DNA of 64,000 bases, taken from assembly GCF_027912515.1 (NCBI RefSeq), contig NZ_CP115464.1:620001-684000 (forward strand). The letters run 5' to 3'. A model generated the notes under the pieces. It had not been told where the DNA came from. It saw only the letters and a program-made list of their open reading frames with translations, and made no database searches. Both the position numbers and the translations under genes were made by a program. This DNA comes from Brevundimonas sp. NIBR10. GTDB lineage: Bacteria; Pseudomonadota; Alphaproteobacteria; Caulobacterales; Caulobacteraceae. This document shows positions 26,164 to 34,853 of the stretch, in pieces (the first letter of the stretch is position 1; every line of letters starts with the position of its first letter).

Positions 26164-26895
26164 ATGGGGCGCGGCCTGGCCGACCTGATCCTGCCGCCCG
26201 TCGCCCATGACAGCCGCGAGGCTACGGCCGCTGCGGGCCTGTCGGCCGACGCCTGGAGCCGGGTCCAGTTCCTGGAGGCTCCCGTCTGCGACGGCTGCGG
26301 CGCGGCCTTCGAGTTCGACGGCGGGGCCTTCGCCGACACCCGCTGCGCTGCCTGTCTGGCCAGCCCTTATGCCTTCGCCCGCGCCCGGGCCGCCTGCGTC
26401 TATGACGAGGCCTCGCGCGGCCTGATCCTCAAGTTCAAGCACGCCGACCAGCAGCAGTTCGCAGGCCTCTTCGCCCGCTGGCTGGGCCGCGCGGCATCCG
26501 ATCTGATCGCCGAGGCCGACGCCGTCGTCCCCGTGCCCCTGCATCCGATGCGGCTGTTGTCGCGGCGCTTCAACCAGGCCGCCGAGATCGCCCGGCCCCT
26601 GGCCCGCCATGCCGGCCTCGACTATCTGCCCGACGCCCTGACGCGGGAACGGCCCACGACGACGCAAGGCGGCAAGTCGATGCGGGGTCGGCGCCTGAAC
26701 GTCGCCAGGGCCTTTGCCGTCACCGAGGCCGGTCGTCGCCGGATCAAGGGTCGGCGCATCCTTCTGATCGACGACGTCCTGACCACCGGGGCCACGGGCG
26801 AGGCCTGCGCCAGGGCTCTGATCGACGCCGGGGCCCGCGCCGTGGACCTGGCCGTCATTGCGAGGGTGCGAACCGCGCGCGAACTGCCTATGTAA
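26164..26895 (+). CDS. ComF family phosphoribosyltransferase-like protein
   Basis: This 243-residue protein has an N-terminal zinc finger (CDGCGAAFEF and CAACLASPYAF) and a C-terminal phosphoribosyltransferase fold with PVPLHPMRLLSRRFNQAAEIARPLA, TTQGGKSMRGR and the binding loop ILLIDDVLTTGATG. ComF proteins take part in DNA uptake or recombination in some bacteria. In-frame ATG at 26077 would add 29 residues; ATG at 26164 is chosen because it avoids the divergent gene. grxC follows 56 bp later, as in many alphaproteobacteria. Confidence 0.88.
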   Translation: MGRGLADLILPPVAHDSREATAAAGLSADAWSRVQFLEAPVCDGCGAAFEFDGGAFADTRCAACLASPYAFARARAACVYDEASRGLILKFKHADQQQFAGLFARWLGRAASDLIAEADAVVPVPLHPMRLLSRRFNQAAEIARPLARHAGLDYLPDALTRERPTTTQGGKSMRGRRLNVARAFAVTEAGRRRIKGRRILLIDDVLTTGATGEACARALIDAGARAVDLAVIARVRTARELPM

Positions 26896-26951
26896 TCGTC
26901 AGAAGGCGTCCGACCGGAACGCCACACCCAAACCCCTGTGGAGTCCATGCC

Positions 26952-27209
26952 TTGGCCGAGATCGTCGTCTACACCAAACCCGGTTGCCCCTACTGCGCCT
27001 CGGCCCTGGCCCTGCTGAACAAGAAGGGTGCCGCGTATCAGGAGATCGTCGCCTCCAGCGACCCGGAGAAGAAGCAGGAAATGATCCAGAAGTCGGGCGG
27101 CCGCGCCACCTTCCCCCAGATCTTCATCGACGGAAAACACATCGGCGGCTGCGACGACATCCAGGCGCTGGAGCGGCGCGGCGGGCTCGATCCGCTTCTG
27201 GCAGCCTGA
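26952..27209 (+). CDS. grxC: Glutaredoxin 3
   Basis: This 85-residue thiol-disulfide oxidoreductase has the active site CPYC (about residues 12-15), the cis-Pro segment TFPQIFIDGKHIGGCDD and the glutathione-binding Gly-Gly. It starts with TTG at 26952, with GTGGAG about a dozen bases upstream. The nitrilase gene begins 5 bp after its stop, on the same strand, consistent with an operon comF-grxC-nitrilase-DUF1178. Confidence 0.94.
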   Translation: MAEIVVYTKPGCPYCASALALLNKKGAAYQEIVASSDPEKKQEMIQKSGGRATFPQIFIDGKHIGGCDDIQALERRGGLDPLLAA

Positions 27210-27214
27210 TCGCC

Positions 27215-28054
27215 GTGTCTCACGGGCTCGACATCGCCCTGATCCAGACCCGCACCCCGGCGACGGCGGAGGCGGCCTTGGCCCATGTCGAGCCCCTGAT
27301 CCGCCAGGCGGCGGCCGACGGAGCGAAATTCATCCTGACGCCCGAGGCCAGCAACCGGCTGGACCAGCGTCCCGATACCCGCCGTGTCGGCATCGTGGAC
27401 GAGGATCAGGACGCCGTCGTCATCGGCCTGCGCCATCTGGCGGCGGAACTGGGTGTCTGGATCCTGATTGGTTCGGCCATCGTCAACTCGGGCCATGCCG
27501 GCGATGCGCGCGCCGCCAACCGGTCGCTGCTGATCGACGCCCACGGCGTCATTGTCGCCCGCTATGACAAGCTGCACGTCTTCGACGTCGACCTGGCCAA
27601 TGGCGAGCGGTATCGCGAGAGCGCGGGCATCCGGCCGGGCGACGGGGCCTGCGTCGCCGATACCCACTGGGGCCGGCTGGGCCTCAGTGTCTGCTACGAC
27701 ATGCGCTTCCCGCACCTGTATCGCCAGCTGGCCAAGGCGGGGGCGGTGATGATCGCGGTCCCGGCCGCCTTCACCGTGCCGACCGGCCGCGCCCACTGGG
27801 AGACCCTGCTGCGGGCTCGCGCCATCGAAACCGGCGCCTATGTCCTGGCCCCGGCGCAAGGCGGGGTGCACGAGGACGGCCGCGCCACCTGGGGCCATTC
27901 GATCGTCATCGCGCCCTGGGGCGAGGTCATCGCCCGCCTTGACCACGACGAACCGGCCGTGCTTCACGCCACGCTCGATTTCGCCCAGGTGGAACAGGCC
28001 CGCGCCTCGGTGCCCGCCCTGCGCCACGACCGCGATTTCGCGCCACCTCTTTAA
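27215..28054 (+). CDS. Carbon-nitrogen hydrolase (Nit1/deaminated glutathione amidase-like)
   Basis: This 279-residue member of the nitrilase superfamily has the Glu-Lys-Cys triad: Glu in FILTPEASN (about residue 45), Lys in RYDKLHVFDVD and Cys in LSVCYDMRFPHLY. A further Glu in HWETLLRARAIE is conserved. The Nit1 branch removes the amide from deaminated glutathione, which fits the neighbouring glutaredoxin. The GTG at 27215 gives the usual start just before DIALIQT. It is in an operon with grxC and the DUF1178 gene. Confidence 0.9.
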   Translation: MSHGLDIALIQTRTPATAEAALAHVEPLIRQAAADGAKFILTPEASNRLDQRPDTRRVGIVDEDQDAVVIGLRHLAAELGVWILIGSAIVNSGHAGDARAANRSLLIDAHGVIVARYDKLHVFDVDLANGERYRESAGIRPGDGACVADTHWGRLGLSVCYDMRFPHLYRQLAKAGAVMIAVPAAFTVPTGRAHWETLLRARAIETGAYVLAPAQGGVHEDGRATWGHSIVIAPWGEVIARLDHDEPAVLHATLDFAQVEQARASVPALRHDRDFAPPL

Positions 28055-28078
28055 CCCTCCCCCGTGTAGACCGGCCCC

Positions 28079-28513
28079 ATGATCCGCTACGCCCTGCATT
28101 GCGATCACGCCCACCCGTTCGAGGCCTGGTTCGGCTCGTCCTCGGACTATGACGACCAGGCGGCGCGCGGACTGGTCGAATGCCCGTTTTGCGGCTCGCG
28201 TGCCGTGTCGAAACAGATCATGGCCCCCGCCGTCGCCGGAACGAAACGATCCGACGCCTCGCCCGAGATGGCCGCCAAACTCCAGACCATGATGATGGAC
28301 GCCGCCCGCGAGGTCCGCGCCCACGTCGAGCAGAATTTCGACTATGTCGGCGACACCTTCGCCCGCGAGGCCCGCGCCATCCATGAAGGCACGACCGAAA
28401 AGCGCGAGATCTACGGCGAGGCCACCCCCACCGAGGTCAAGGCCCTGAAGGCCGACGGCGTCCCCTGCGCCCCCCTCCCCGCCGCCCCGCCCGATCCGGC
28501 CAAGATCAACTGA
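28079..28513 (+). CDS. DUF1178 family protein
   Basis: This 144-residue protein starts MIRYALHCDHAHPFEAWF and has a CPFCGS zinc-ribbon-like pair with the early CDH. The segments MAPAVAG and DTFAREARAIHEG are typical of DUF1178, which is nearly always linked to grxC and nitrilase genes in alphaproteobacteria. The function is unknown; a redox or metal-binding role is guessed from the cysteines. The AraC-type gene begins 1 bp after the stop. Confidence 0.9.
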   Translation: MIRYALHCDHAHPFEAWFGSSSDYDDQAARGLVECPFCGSRAVSKQIMAPAVAGTKRSDASPEMAAKLQTMMMDAAREVRAHVEQNFDYVGDTFAREARAIHEGTTEKREIYGEATPTEVKALKADGVPCAPLPAAPPDPAKIN

Positions 28514-28514
28514 C

Positions 28515-29339
28515 GTGAGCGCAGGCGGGGATCACTACGCCGAACACGATCCGCCGGCCTCGCTGCGGCCCTTCGTGCGCACCATCTGGACCTATGCCTC
28601 GCCGAACCCGTCCGGGGGCGTGCAGCGGATCGCGCCGGACGGCTGTCCCGAACTGATCCTCGACATCGGTTCGCCGTACGAGGAGGCGGGCGAGGACGGC
28701 GTCTTCCGCCTCCAGCCAGGGGCTCTGTTCGCGGGCCAGATGACCCGGCCCCTGGCCCTGCGGCCGGTCGGTCCGGTCGAACTGGTGGCCGTCCGGTTCG
28801 AGCCCGACGGCGCCCGCGACTGGCTGGGCCATTCGGCGCATCTGGCCGTGGATCGCCGTCTCGACATGACCGGGCGGCTGGCGGGTGTCACCGCCCCGGC
28901 AGGCGATCCGCAGGGACAGGTCGCCGTCATGGTCGCCGTGCTGGAGGCGGACCGTCGCGAACACGGCTGGACGATCGACCCCCTGATCCGCGCCGAGGTC
29001 GATGCCGCCCATGCAGAGGCGCCGACCCTCGCCCGCGCCCCTGCCGAACAGCGCGCGCTCCAGCGCCGGTTCCGCGATCGCGTCGGCATCTCTCCCCGTG
29101 AACTGAGGTCGATCCTGCGTTTCCGGCGGGTATTCGACCACGCCGCCGATCCGTCATCGGATCCCATGCCCTGGCTCGAGGCGGGTCTGGAGGCCGGCTA
29201 TTTCGACCAGCCCCAGATGGCGCGCGACTTCCGGCGATATCTGGGCTGCACCGCCACCGACTGGGCGCGCGACCAGGTCGAACTGGCCCGCCGCCTGGCG
29301 TCGCAATCCTACAAGCCCTCGCCCCATTCGCCGCTCTAG
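28515..29339 (+). CDS. AraC family transcriptional regulator with DUF6597-type sensor
   Basis: This 274-residue regulator has an N-terminal sensor-like region (FVRTIWTYASPNPSGGVQRIAPDGCPELILDIG), with GALFAGQMTRPL, and a C-terminal AraC DNA-binding domain with LQRRFRDRVGISPRELRSILRFRRVF and a second helix-turn-helix ending GCTATDWARDQV. It starts with GTG at 28515, right after the DUF1178 stop, but is probably an insertion into the conserved cluster. The regulated genes are unknown; the two small genes downstream are candidates. Confidence 0.86.
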   Translation: MSAGGDHYAEHDPPASLRPFVRTIWTYASPNPSGGVQRIAPDGCPELILDIGSPYEEAGEDGVFRLQPGALFAGQMTRPLALRPVGPVELVAVRFEPDGARDWLGHSAHLAVDRRLDMTGRLAGVTAPAGDPQGQVAVMVAVLEADRREHGWTIDPLIRAEVDAAHAEAPTLARAPAEQRALQRRFRDRVGISPRELRSILRFRRVFDHAADPSSDPMPWLEAGLEAGYFDQPQMARDFRRYLGCTATDWARDQVELARRLASQSYKPSPHSPL

Positions 29340-29354
29340 GGTCGGTCCATACCG

Positions 29355-29834
29355 ATGGAGACCGCCATGCTGACCGCCCTGCTGACCGCCGCCCTGATCC
29401 AGATCGCCACACCGGCACCCGCGCCGTCGCCCGACCTCTCGTGGATGGCGGGCTACTGGCTGGACTGTTCCGGCGGCGGCGAGGTGTCCGAGACCTGGAG
29501 CGATCTGCGCGCCGGGCTGATGGTCGGCCATGCGGTCACGATCTCGGCGCGGGGGCGTCCGTCGTTCGAGGTCTCGCACATCGTTCCGACGCCCGAGGGT
29601 CTCGCCTATGTGGCCCAGCCGAACGGCGCGCCGCCGACCCGCTTCGTACTGATCGAGAGCGGTGCGAACCGGGCGGTGTTCGAGAACGCCGCGAACGACT
29701 TCCCGACGCGCATCCTCTATGAGCGGGCCGGTGACGCCCTGTATGCCCGGATCGAGGGCACGATCGGTGGTGAGGCGCGGAGCATGGCATGGACCTTCGA
29801 GGCGAAACCCCTGAACACCCGCTGCCCGCGCTGA
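29355..29834 (+). CDS. DUF6265-like secreted protein
   Basis: This 159-residue protein has a short N-terminal hydrophobic stretch (MLTALLTAALIQIATPA), consistent with a signal peptide. The mature domain contains LSWMAGYWLDCSGGGEVSETWSD, MVGHAVTISARGRPSFEVSHI and VFENAANDFPTRILYERAG, the pattern of DUF6265, a lipocalin-like fold of unknown function. It follows the AraC-type gene by 15 bp. Start codons at 29355 and 29367 are both possible. Confidence 0.78.
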   Translation: METAMLTALLTAALIQIATPAPAPSPDLSWMAGYWLDCSGGGEVSETWSDLRAGLMVGHAVTISARGRPSFEVSHIVPTPEGLAYVAQPNGAPPTRFVLIESGANRAVFENAANDFPTRILYERAGDALYARIEGTIGGEARSMAWTFEAKPLNTRCPR

Positions 29835-30322
29835 TCTGGCGACCGATGGCCGAAGGCGACCTCGACGCGGTCGCCGACATCGCCCTGATCGGGTTTCCCG
29901 ATCATTTCGAGGACCGGGACTGTTTCGCGAACCGGCTGGCCCTCTGGCCCCGGGGTTGTTTCGTCCTGGCCGACGCCGGGGACAGGCCGCTCGGCTATCT
30001 GGTCGCCTATCCGTGGCGAGAGGACCAGGCCCCGGCGCTGAACGCCCTGATCGCCGCCATCCCCGACGATGCGGCGGTGATGTATCTGCATGACCTCTGC
30101 CTGCACCCCGAAGCGCGGGGGCAGGGCTCGACGGGTCAGATCGTCGAGCGGCTGGCCGATCAGGCGCAGGCGCAGGGCTGGCCCGCCCTGGCCCTGGTCG
30201 CCGTCAATGACGCGACCGGCTTCTGGGCTCGGCACGGCTTTGCGGTGCGCGAAAGCCCGGCGATCGCGGCAAAGCTGGCCGGATACGGGTCTGACGCCCG
30301 CTACATGATCCGGCCGCTCTGA
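29789..30322 (+). CDS. GNAT family N-acetyltransferase
   Basis: This 177-residue acetyltransferase has the acetyl-CoA-binding motif A in LHDLCLHPEARGQGSTGQIVERL, and motif B in PALALVAVNDATGFWARHGF. The first strand is IWRPMAEGDLDAVADI, so the start must lie before it; the ATG at 29789 overlaps the upstream gene by 46 bases and is the only one available. The substrate is unknown. Confidence 0.83.
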   Translation: MDLRGETPEHPLPALIWRPMAEGDLDAVADIALIGFPDHFEDRDCFANRLALWPRGCFVLADAGDRPLGYLVAYPWREDQAPALNALIAAIPDDAAVMYLHDLCLHPEARGQGSTGQIVERLADQAQAQGWPALALVAVNDATGFWARHGFAVRESPAIAAKLAGYGSDARYMIRPL

Positions 30323-30332
30323 GCCCTTCAGG

Positions 30333-30557
30333 TCAGCTGCGGGTCCAGCCCTTGGTGGCCATGCAGTCGCGGAAGGCGTCGGACCCCTGGCCCTGATAGC
30401 GGGGGGCGGCGCGGCATTCGCTGCGGGCGGCGTCGAACGGCTGGGCGTTCTCGCCGTGCCAGGCCATGTCATCGTGATCGGCGTCGATCACCGTGATGCA
30501 GGCCGAGGTCGCCAGGGCGGCGGCCGCGACGGCGGAAAGGATCAGAAGGCGTTTCAT
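30333..30557 (-). CDS. Small lipoprotein
   Basis: This 74-residue protein has a signal peptide (MKRLLILSAVAAAALATSAC) with a lipobox ending at the Cys of SACIT. The mature part of about 55 residues has two further cysteines (SECRAAP and FRDCMATKGW), possibly a disulfide. It resembles short secreted proteins of Caulobacterales but matches no family I know. It is convergent with the acetyltransferase gene. Confidence 0.7.
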   Translation of the reverse strand: MKRLLILSAVAAAALATSACITVIDADHDDMAWHGENAQPFDAARSECRAAPRYQGQGSDAFRDCMATKGWTRS

Positions 30558-30667
30558 GGCGGTGGTCCGGTTCAGAGAGAGCGATATCTGCTGTCTCTCA
30601 CCGCCCACGGCCGCCTGTCCCGTTACAAGACCGCAACCTGGATGAATTCGCCGTAAGCCTTGGCCGA

Positions 30668-30994
30668 TCAGGTCGCGGGTCGTGGCGGGGGCAGGGCCGA
30701 GCAGTCGGGCTGCGGCCCCGGCGGGATGGGCACGCCGCCGATGGCGACCCAGCGCCCGGTCCAGCCGCCCGTGTCGCCGGCCGGCTTGGGCCAGGCCGTC
30801 GCCTTGACCGTAGGAGGCACGGCGGCGTCCAGCGTCGCATTGCCCGAGGGCCGCACGACGATCACCTCGACGACCCGCAGGGAATCGCTCTCCCAGCGCG
30901 CACAGACACCGACCACACCGGCCAGGCGCGGGGCCTGCTGGATCTCCTCGACGGACTGGGACGCCAGCGACGCCGCCATCAGAATTTCGATCAT
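30668..30994 (-). CDS. TonB-C-like small protein, coupled to ubiG
   Basis: This 108-residue protein has an N-terminal hydrophobic stretch ([13 protein letters not shown]) and a compact domain with [24 protein letters not shown] followed by ATAWPKP, which resembles the C-terminal domain of TonB/energy-transducer proteins. It is too short for a full TonB: there is no transmembrane anchor followed by a Pro-rich spacer. The ATG overlaps the ubiG stop as ATGA, so it is likely translated with it. The function is unknown; the coding call relies on the overlap and the codon use. Confidence 0.6.
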   Translation of the reverse strand: MIEILMAASLASQSVEEIQQAPRLAGVVGVCARWESDSLRVVEVIVVRPSGNATLDAAVPPTVKATAWPKPAGDTGGWTGRWVAIGGVPIPPGPQPDCSALPPPRPAT

Positions 30995-31770
30995 GCCGCC
31001 TGACCTCTTGTCGCGATCATCATATAGTTGATGGCCGCATCGTCGCCCTCGCTCCACCGCCCCGTCAAGGGATCGAGCGACAGGCCGAACGGCCCCGACA
31101 CCGCCACGGGCTCTGCCGACAGCATCAGCCGGATCTCGTCGGGCTTGAGGAACTGTCGCCAGTCGTGCGTCCCCGGCGGCACCCAGCCCAGCACATATTC
31201 CGCCGCGATCTTGCCCAGGGCCAGCGACTTCAGGGTTCGGTTCAGCGTCGCCACGATCAACATTCCGCCGGGCTTCACCAGCCGCGAACAACTGCGCAGG
31301 AAGGCCTCGGGATCGGCCACATGCTCGACCACCTCCATGGTCAGGACGACGTCGAACGGGCCCGCGCCCTCGTCTTCCATCTGCTCCACGGTCGCGGACC
31401 GATAGGCGATGTCCAGTCCCTGCGGCTCCGCATGAGCCCGCGCCGTGCCGATGTTTTCGGCCGAGGCGTCGATGGCGGTGACCGCGAACCCCATTCGCGC
31501 CATCGGCTCGGCCAGCAGCCCGCCGCCGCACCCGACGTCGATCAGGCTCAGCCCCTCGAACGGTGCCCTGCCCCGCGTATTGCGCCCGAAATGGGCACCC
31601 ACCCGGTCGCGCACGAAGGCCAGTCGGGCCGGGTTGAACCGGTGCAGCGGCGCGAATGGCCCCCGCTCGTCCCACCATTCGGCCGCCTGGGCCGAGAACC
31701 GCGCCACATCGGCCGGATCGATCGAGGGCCCGGCGGCGGTGTCGGCATTCAGGATCTGTGCGTCGCTCAT
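30991..31770 (-). CDS. ubiG: Ubiquinone biosynthesis O-methyltransferase UbiG
   Basis: This 259-residue SAM-dependent methyltransferase performs both O-methylations of ubiquinone synthesis. Motif I is [44 protein letters not shown] near the start and [10 protein letters not shown] in the middle are typical UbiG segments. The length and the start at 31770 match the family. The divergent lysC lies 178 bp away. A TonB-C-like small gene follows with a four-base overlap. Confidence 0.95.
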   Translation of the reverse strand: MSDAQILNADTAAGPSIDPADVARFSAQAAEWWDERGPFAPLHRFNPARLAFVRDRVGAHFGRNTRGRAPFEGLSLIDVGCGGGLLAEPMARMGFAVTAIDASAENIGTARAHAEPQGLDIAYRSATVEQMEDEGAGPFDVVLTMEVVEHVADPEAFLRSCSRLVKPGGMLIVATLNRTLKSLALGKIAAEYVLGWVPPGTHDWRQFLKPDEIRLMLSAEPVAVSGPFGLSLDPLTGRWSEGDDAAINYMMIATRGQAA

Positions 31771-31876
31771 CCCCGACGCCTCGCGCCGATCCGTCCGGGG
31801 GTCAAGCGTCGCGGCGTCGCAAGTCCCGTTCGGGGCCCGGTCACGCGATCTGATCGCCCCTTCCAGCAAAGCTGCG

Positions 31877-31905
31877 TTGTGAACCGCCCCTCGCGCCGCT
31901 AGAAG
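31877..31905 (+). promoter_or_regulatory. Putative lysC promoter
   Basis: TTGTGA (31877-31882) is followed after about 16 bases by GCTAGAA, which resembles the GCTANA-type -10 element of Caulobacter housekeeping promoters. It lies about 45 bases before the lysC ATG, in the divergent ubiG-lysC region. It rests on sequence resemblance only. Confidence 0.35.
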
Positions 31906-31948
31906 GCCGCACGCCTTGACCCCAAACGCCCGGAGCGGCTCCAGACCG

Positions 31949-33223
31949 ATGACCACGCCTGCGACCACACGACTGGTGATGAAGTTCGGCGGCACCTCGA
32001 TGGGCGACCTCGAGCGTATCCGTAGAGCGGCCCGTATCGTCGCGGCCGAGGTCAAGTCGGGCAAACAGGTCGCCGTGGTCGTCTCGGCCATGGCTGGCAA
32101 GACCAACGAACTGGTCGCCTGGACTGACGGCGCGGGCCCCGCCGCGCCGGGCCTGCCGCTCTCGGACGACGAATACGACGTCGTCGTCGCCTCGGGCGAA
32201 CAGGTGACGGCGGGTTTGCTGTCCTTGACCCTGAGGAACATGGGCCTGAACGCGCGCAGCTGGATGGGCTGGCAGATTCCGATCATCACCGATGACGCCC
32301 ACGGCCGGGCCCGGATCGAGGACGTGCCGGGCGAGGTGCTGGGCGCCGCCATGGATCTGGGCGAGATCGCCGTCATCCCCGGCTTCCAGGGCGTGACCCC
32401 GGGCGGCCGGATCACGACGCTGGGCCGGGGCGGTTCGGACACATCGGCGGTCGCGGTGGCGGCGGCGCTGGAGTGCCCGTGCGACATCTATACCGACGTG
32501 GACGGCGTCTATACGACCGACCCGCGCATCGAGAAGAAGGCCACCAAGCTGAACCGCGTCTCTTACGAAGAGATGCTGGAGATGGCCTCCCTGGGCGCCA
32601 AGGTGCTCCAGACCCGGTCAGTCGAACTGGCCATGGCCAAGCGCGTGCCCGTGCGCGTGCTGTCGAGCTTCGTCGAACCCGACGAGGACGGAAACCTGCC
32701 GGTCGGCGCCGGTACATTGATCTGTGACGAGGAAGACATCGTGGAAAAGCGCATCGTATCGGGCGTGACCGTCAGCCGCGACGAGGCCCGGATCACCCTG
32801 CTGGGCCTGTCGGACCGCACCGATGCCCCGGCCGACGTCTTCACCCGCCTGGCCGAGGCCAACGTCAACGTCGACATGATCGTCCAGTCTCAGGCCCGCA
32901 CCGAGGGCGCGGTCAACCTGACCTTCACGACTGGCCGGCGCGACGCCGTCCGCGCCTCCGACCTGATGAAGGCGGCGCAGGCCGACATCCAGTTCGAGGA
33001 AATCCGCGTCGACGCCGACGTCGCCAAGGTCTCGGTCATTGGCGTGGGCATGCGCAGCCACGCCGGCGTGGCCCAGACCATGTTCAAGGCCCTGGCCGAT
33101 AAGGGCGTGAAGTTCCAGGCCATCTCGACCTCCGAGATCAAGATCAGCGTCCTGATCGAGGACGCCTATGCCGAACTGGCCGTGCGCGCGCTGCACGCCG
33201 CCTACGGGCTGGACGCGCTCTAG
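31949..33223 (+). CDS. lysC: Aspartate kinase
   Basis: This 424-residue enzyme phosphorylates aspartate, the first step toward lysine, threonine, methionine and diaminopimelate. The kinase domain begins [15 protein letters not shown] (substrate and ATP motif KFGGTS), with [16 protein letters not shown] in the middle. Two ACT domains follow, recognisable in [19 protein letters not shown] and [22 protein letters not shown], where the pathway end-products bind. The start at 31949 is preferred over a TTG at 31916. The usual alphaproteobacterial neighbour ptsP is 4.2 kb away here. Confidence 0.95.
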   Translation: MTTPATTRLVMKFGGTSMGDLERIRRAARIVAAEVKSGKQVAVVVSAMAGKTNELVAWTDGAGPAAPGLPLSDDEYDVVVASGEQVTAGLLSLTLRNMGLNARSWMGWQIPIITDDAHGRARIEDVPGEVLGAAMDLGEIAVIPGFQGVTPGGRITTLGRGGSDTSAVAVAAALECPCDIYTDVDGVYTTDPRIEKKATKLNRVSYEEMLEMASLGAKVLQTRSVELAMAKRVPVRVLSSFVEPDEDGNLPVGAGTLICDEEDIVEKRIVSGVTVSRDEARITLLGLSDRTDAPADVFTRLAEANVNVDMIVQSQARTEGAVNLTFTTGRRDAVRASDLMKAAQADIQFEEIRVDADVAKVSVIGVGMRSHAGVAQTMFKALADKGVKFQAISTSEIKISVLIEDAYAELAVRALHAAYGLDAL

Positions 33224-33253
33224 GGCGACGTCGAGGTTCGACATCCGCGACGG

Positions 33254-34027
33254 CTAGAACCAGCCGGCCTGTTTCAGCACCGCGCCATGGCTTCGACTGA
33301 CCGGCACCTTGAGTCCGCCAACGAGTTGCGCCTCGCCCGCGCCGCGCCGCCATCGCACGGCCTCCACCGCCTCGGCGGCCACCCACCATGACCGGTGGAC
33401 CCGCCATCCATGGGCCTGGGCCAGCTCTTCCAGGGCGTCGGCCAACCGCAGGGTGATCAGCTCCTCGCCCGCGTCGGTGTGGACCCTGAGATAATGGTCG
33501 TGAGCCTCGATGGCGATCAGACGGGCCCCGCGCCGTCTGGCGGACAGGCGTCGCCTGAACACCGCCTCGGCCTCGGGCAGGGGCGGGGCGATGATGGTTC
33601 GCGTCTCGATCCGTGTCGGCCGCCGCCGCCAGACCAGGGCCCTCACCGCCATGACCGCCAGCACGATCGGCCACACCTGCCAGAGCAGGTCCAGAAACAC
33701 CGCCCAGCCGAACGGCTGCCCCATCAGCACGTTCTGGGTGGCCAGCACCAGCAGAGTGCCCGGCGGCGTGATCAGCAGCGAGACCAACGCCACCCGCCGC
33801 CACGTCACGCTCACGACCCGGCTCAACAGATCGTCCGCCGCCACCCCGATCAGCCCGCATCCGACCAGACAGATCGTCCAGTAGAGATAGCGCTGCACGA
33901 CGGGCGCACTGTCGCTGTCGAAGGGCCCCAAGAATCCCATCAGCAGGCCGATGGCGGCCAGCATGCCGAGGTCGATGGCCCACCGCCGCGCCGTCGCAGA
34001 TCCTGGCCTCTTCGCCTTGCCGTCCAT
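33254..34027 (-). CDS. Membrane-bound LytTR-family DNA-binding protein
   Basis: This 257-residue protein has four N-terminal hydrophobic segments (for example WAIDLGMLAAIGLLMGF and PIVLAVMAVRALV) followed by a cytoplasmic LytTR domain with RLIAIEAHDHYLRVHTDAGEELITLRL, GWRVHRSWWVA and VPVSRSHGAVLKQ. Proteins of this layout act as membrane-tethered transcription factors. ATG at 34027 is chosen because it is followed by a short basic N-terminus before the first helix. The next gene (DUF2306) is divergent across 104 bp and is a candidate target. Confidence 0.85.
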   Translation of the reverse strand: MDGKAKRPGSATARRWAIDLGMLAAIGLLMGFLGPFDSDSAPVVQRYLYWTICLVGCGLIGVAADDLLSRVVSVTWRRVALVSLLITPPGTLLVLATQNVLMGQPFGWAVFLDLLWQVWPIVLAVMAVRALVWRRRPTRIETRTIIAPPLPEAEAVFRRRLSARRRGARLIAIEAHDHYLRVHTDAGEELITLRLADALEELAQAHGWRVHRSWWVAAEAVEAVRWRRGAGEAQLVGGLKVPVSRSHGAVLKQAGWF

Positions 34028-34131
34028 GCCGTCCCGTTCGCGCACCCACGGCGCCGTTCGCGAAGTCAGGCCTAGCGACCCTCTGACTGCCTCGCAATGA
34101 GGTTGGGCGAAACCGCCAGCGAGGACTTCCC

Positions 34132-34788
34132 GTGCCCACCGTTCCCACGCCCCCGATCAGACCTCCGTTCCGCAAGATGTCCTTGTCCGCCGGCATCGGC
34201 TGGCTGATCCTTGCCCTGCTCTGCCTCGGGATCGCGGGCTATTCGGCGAAATATCTGATCCATCCGCCCCAGACGGCGGAACAGGCCTTGGGCAACCCGT
34301 CGGGCGTGCCGTTCATCTTCATCCACATCGCCGGAGCGGTCACGGCGCTGGTGCTGGGATCGCTGCAGTTCGTGCCCGTCCTGCGAAGGGGGCCACCCCA
34401 TCGCTGGGTCGGTCGGGTCTATGTCGTGGGCTGTCTGGTCGGGGGCGCGGCGGGACTGGTGCTGGCTCCCGGATCGTTCGCAGGTCCGCTCGCCTCGGCG
34501 GGCTTTGGCAGCCTCGGCGTCATCTGGATCGCCGTGACCCTGATGGGTTGGCGCGCGGCCATGCAGGGCCGGTTCGTCGAGCATCGCCGCTGGATGATCC
34601 GTTCGTGGGCCCTGACGCTCGCCGCCGTCACCCTGCGGCTCTACCTGCCGCTGGTGCAGGTCCTCGATCTGCCCTTCCTGCCTTGGTACCGCGCCATCTC
34701 GTTTCTCGCCTGGGCCCCGAACCTGATCGCGGCGGAGCTCTGGCTGCGACGTCGCAGGCCAATCCCATCCCTCAAGATGACGCCCTGA
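34132..34788 (+). CDS. DUF2306 family membrane protein
   Basis: This 218-residue membrane protein has six hydrophobic segments. The loop HIAGAVTALVLGSLQFVPVLRRGPPHRWVGRVY and the later GRFVEHRRWMIRSWALTLAAVTLRLYLPL are the family segments, with paired His and Arg residues that could bind haem or a metal. The function is unknown. GTG at 34132 has GAGGA eight bases upstream; ATG at 34177 is a shorter option. The divergent membrane LytTR regulator suggests joint control. Confidence 0.84.
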   Translation: MPTVPTPPIRPPFRKMSLSAGIGWLILALLCLGIAGYSAKYLIHPPQTAEQALGNPSGVPFIFIHIAGAVTALVLGSLQFVPVLRRGPPHRWVGRVYVVGCLVGGAAGLVLAPGSFAGPLASAGFGSLGVIWIAVTLMGWRAAMQGRFVEHRRWMIRSWALTLAAVTLRLYLPLVQVLDLPFLPWYRAISFLAWAPNLIAAELWLRRRRPIPSLKMTP

Positions 34789-34853
34789 GAAACGGCTCCA
34801 AGCCCCCTGTCTTCGAGCTCGATAAACACCCACGCCCCTGATCGGAAATGTCC

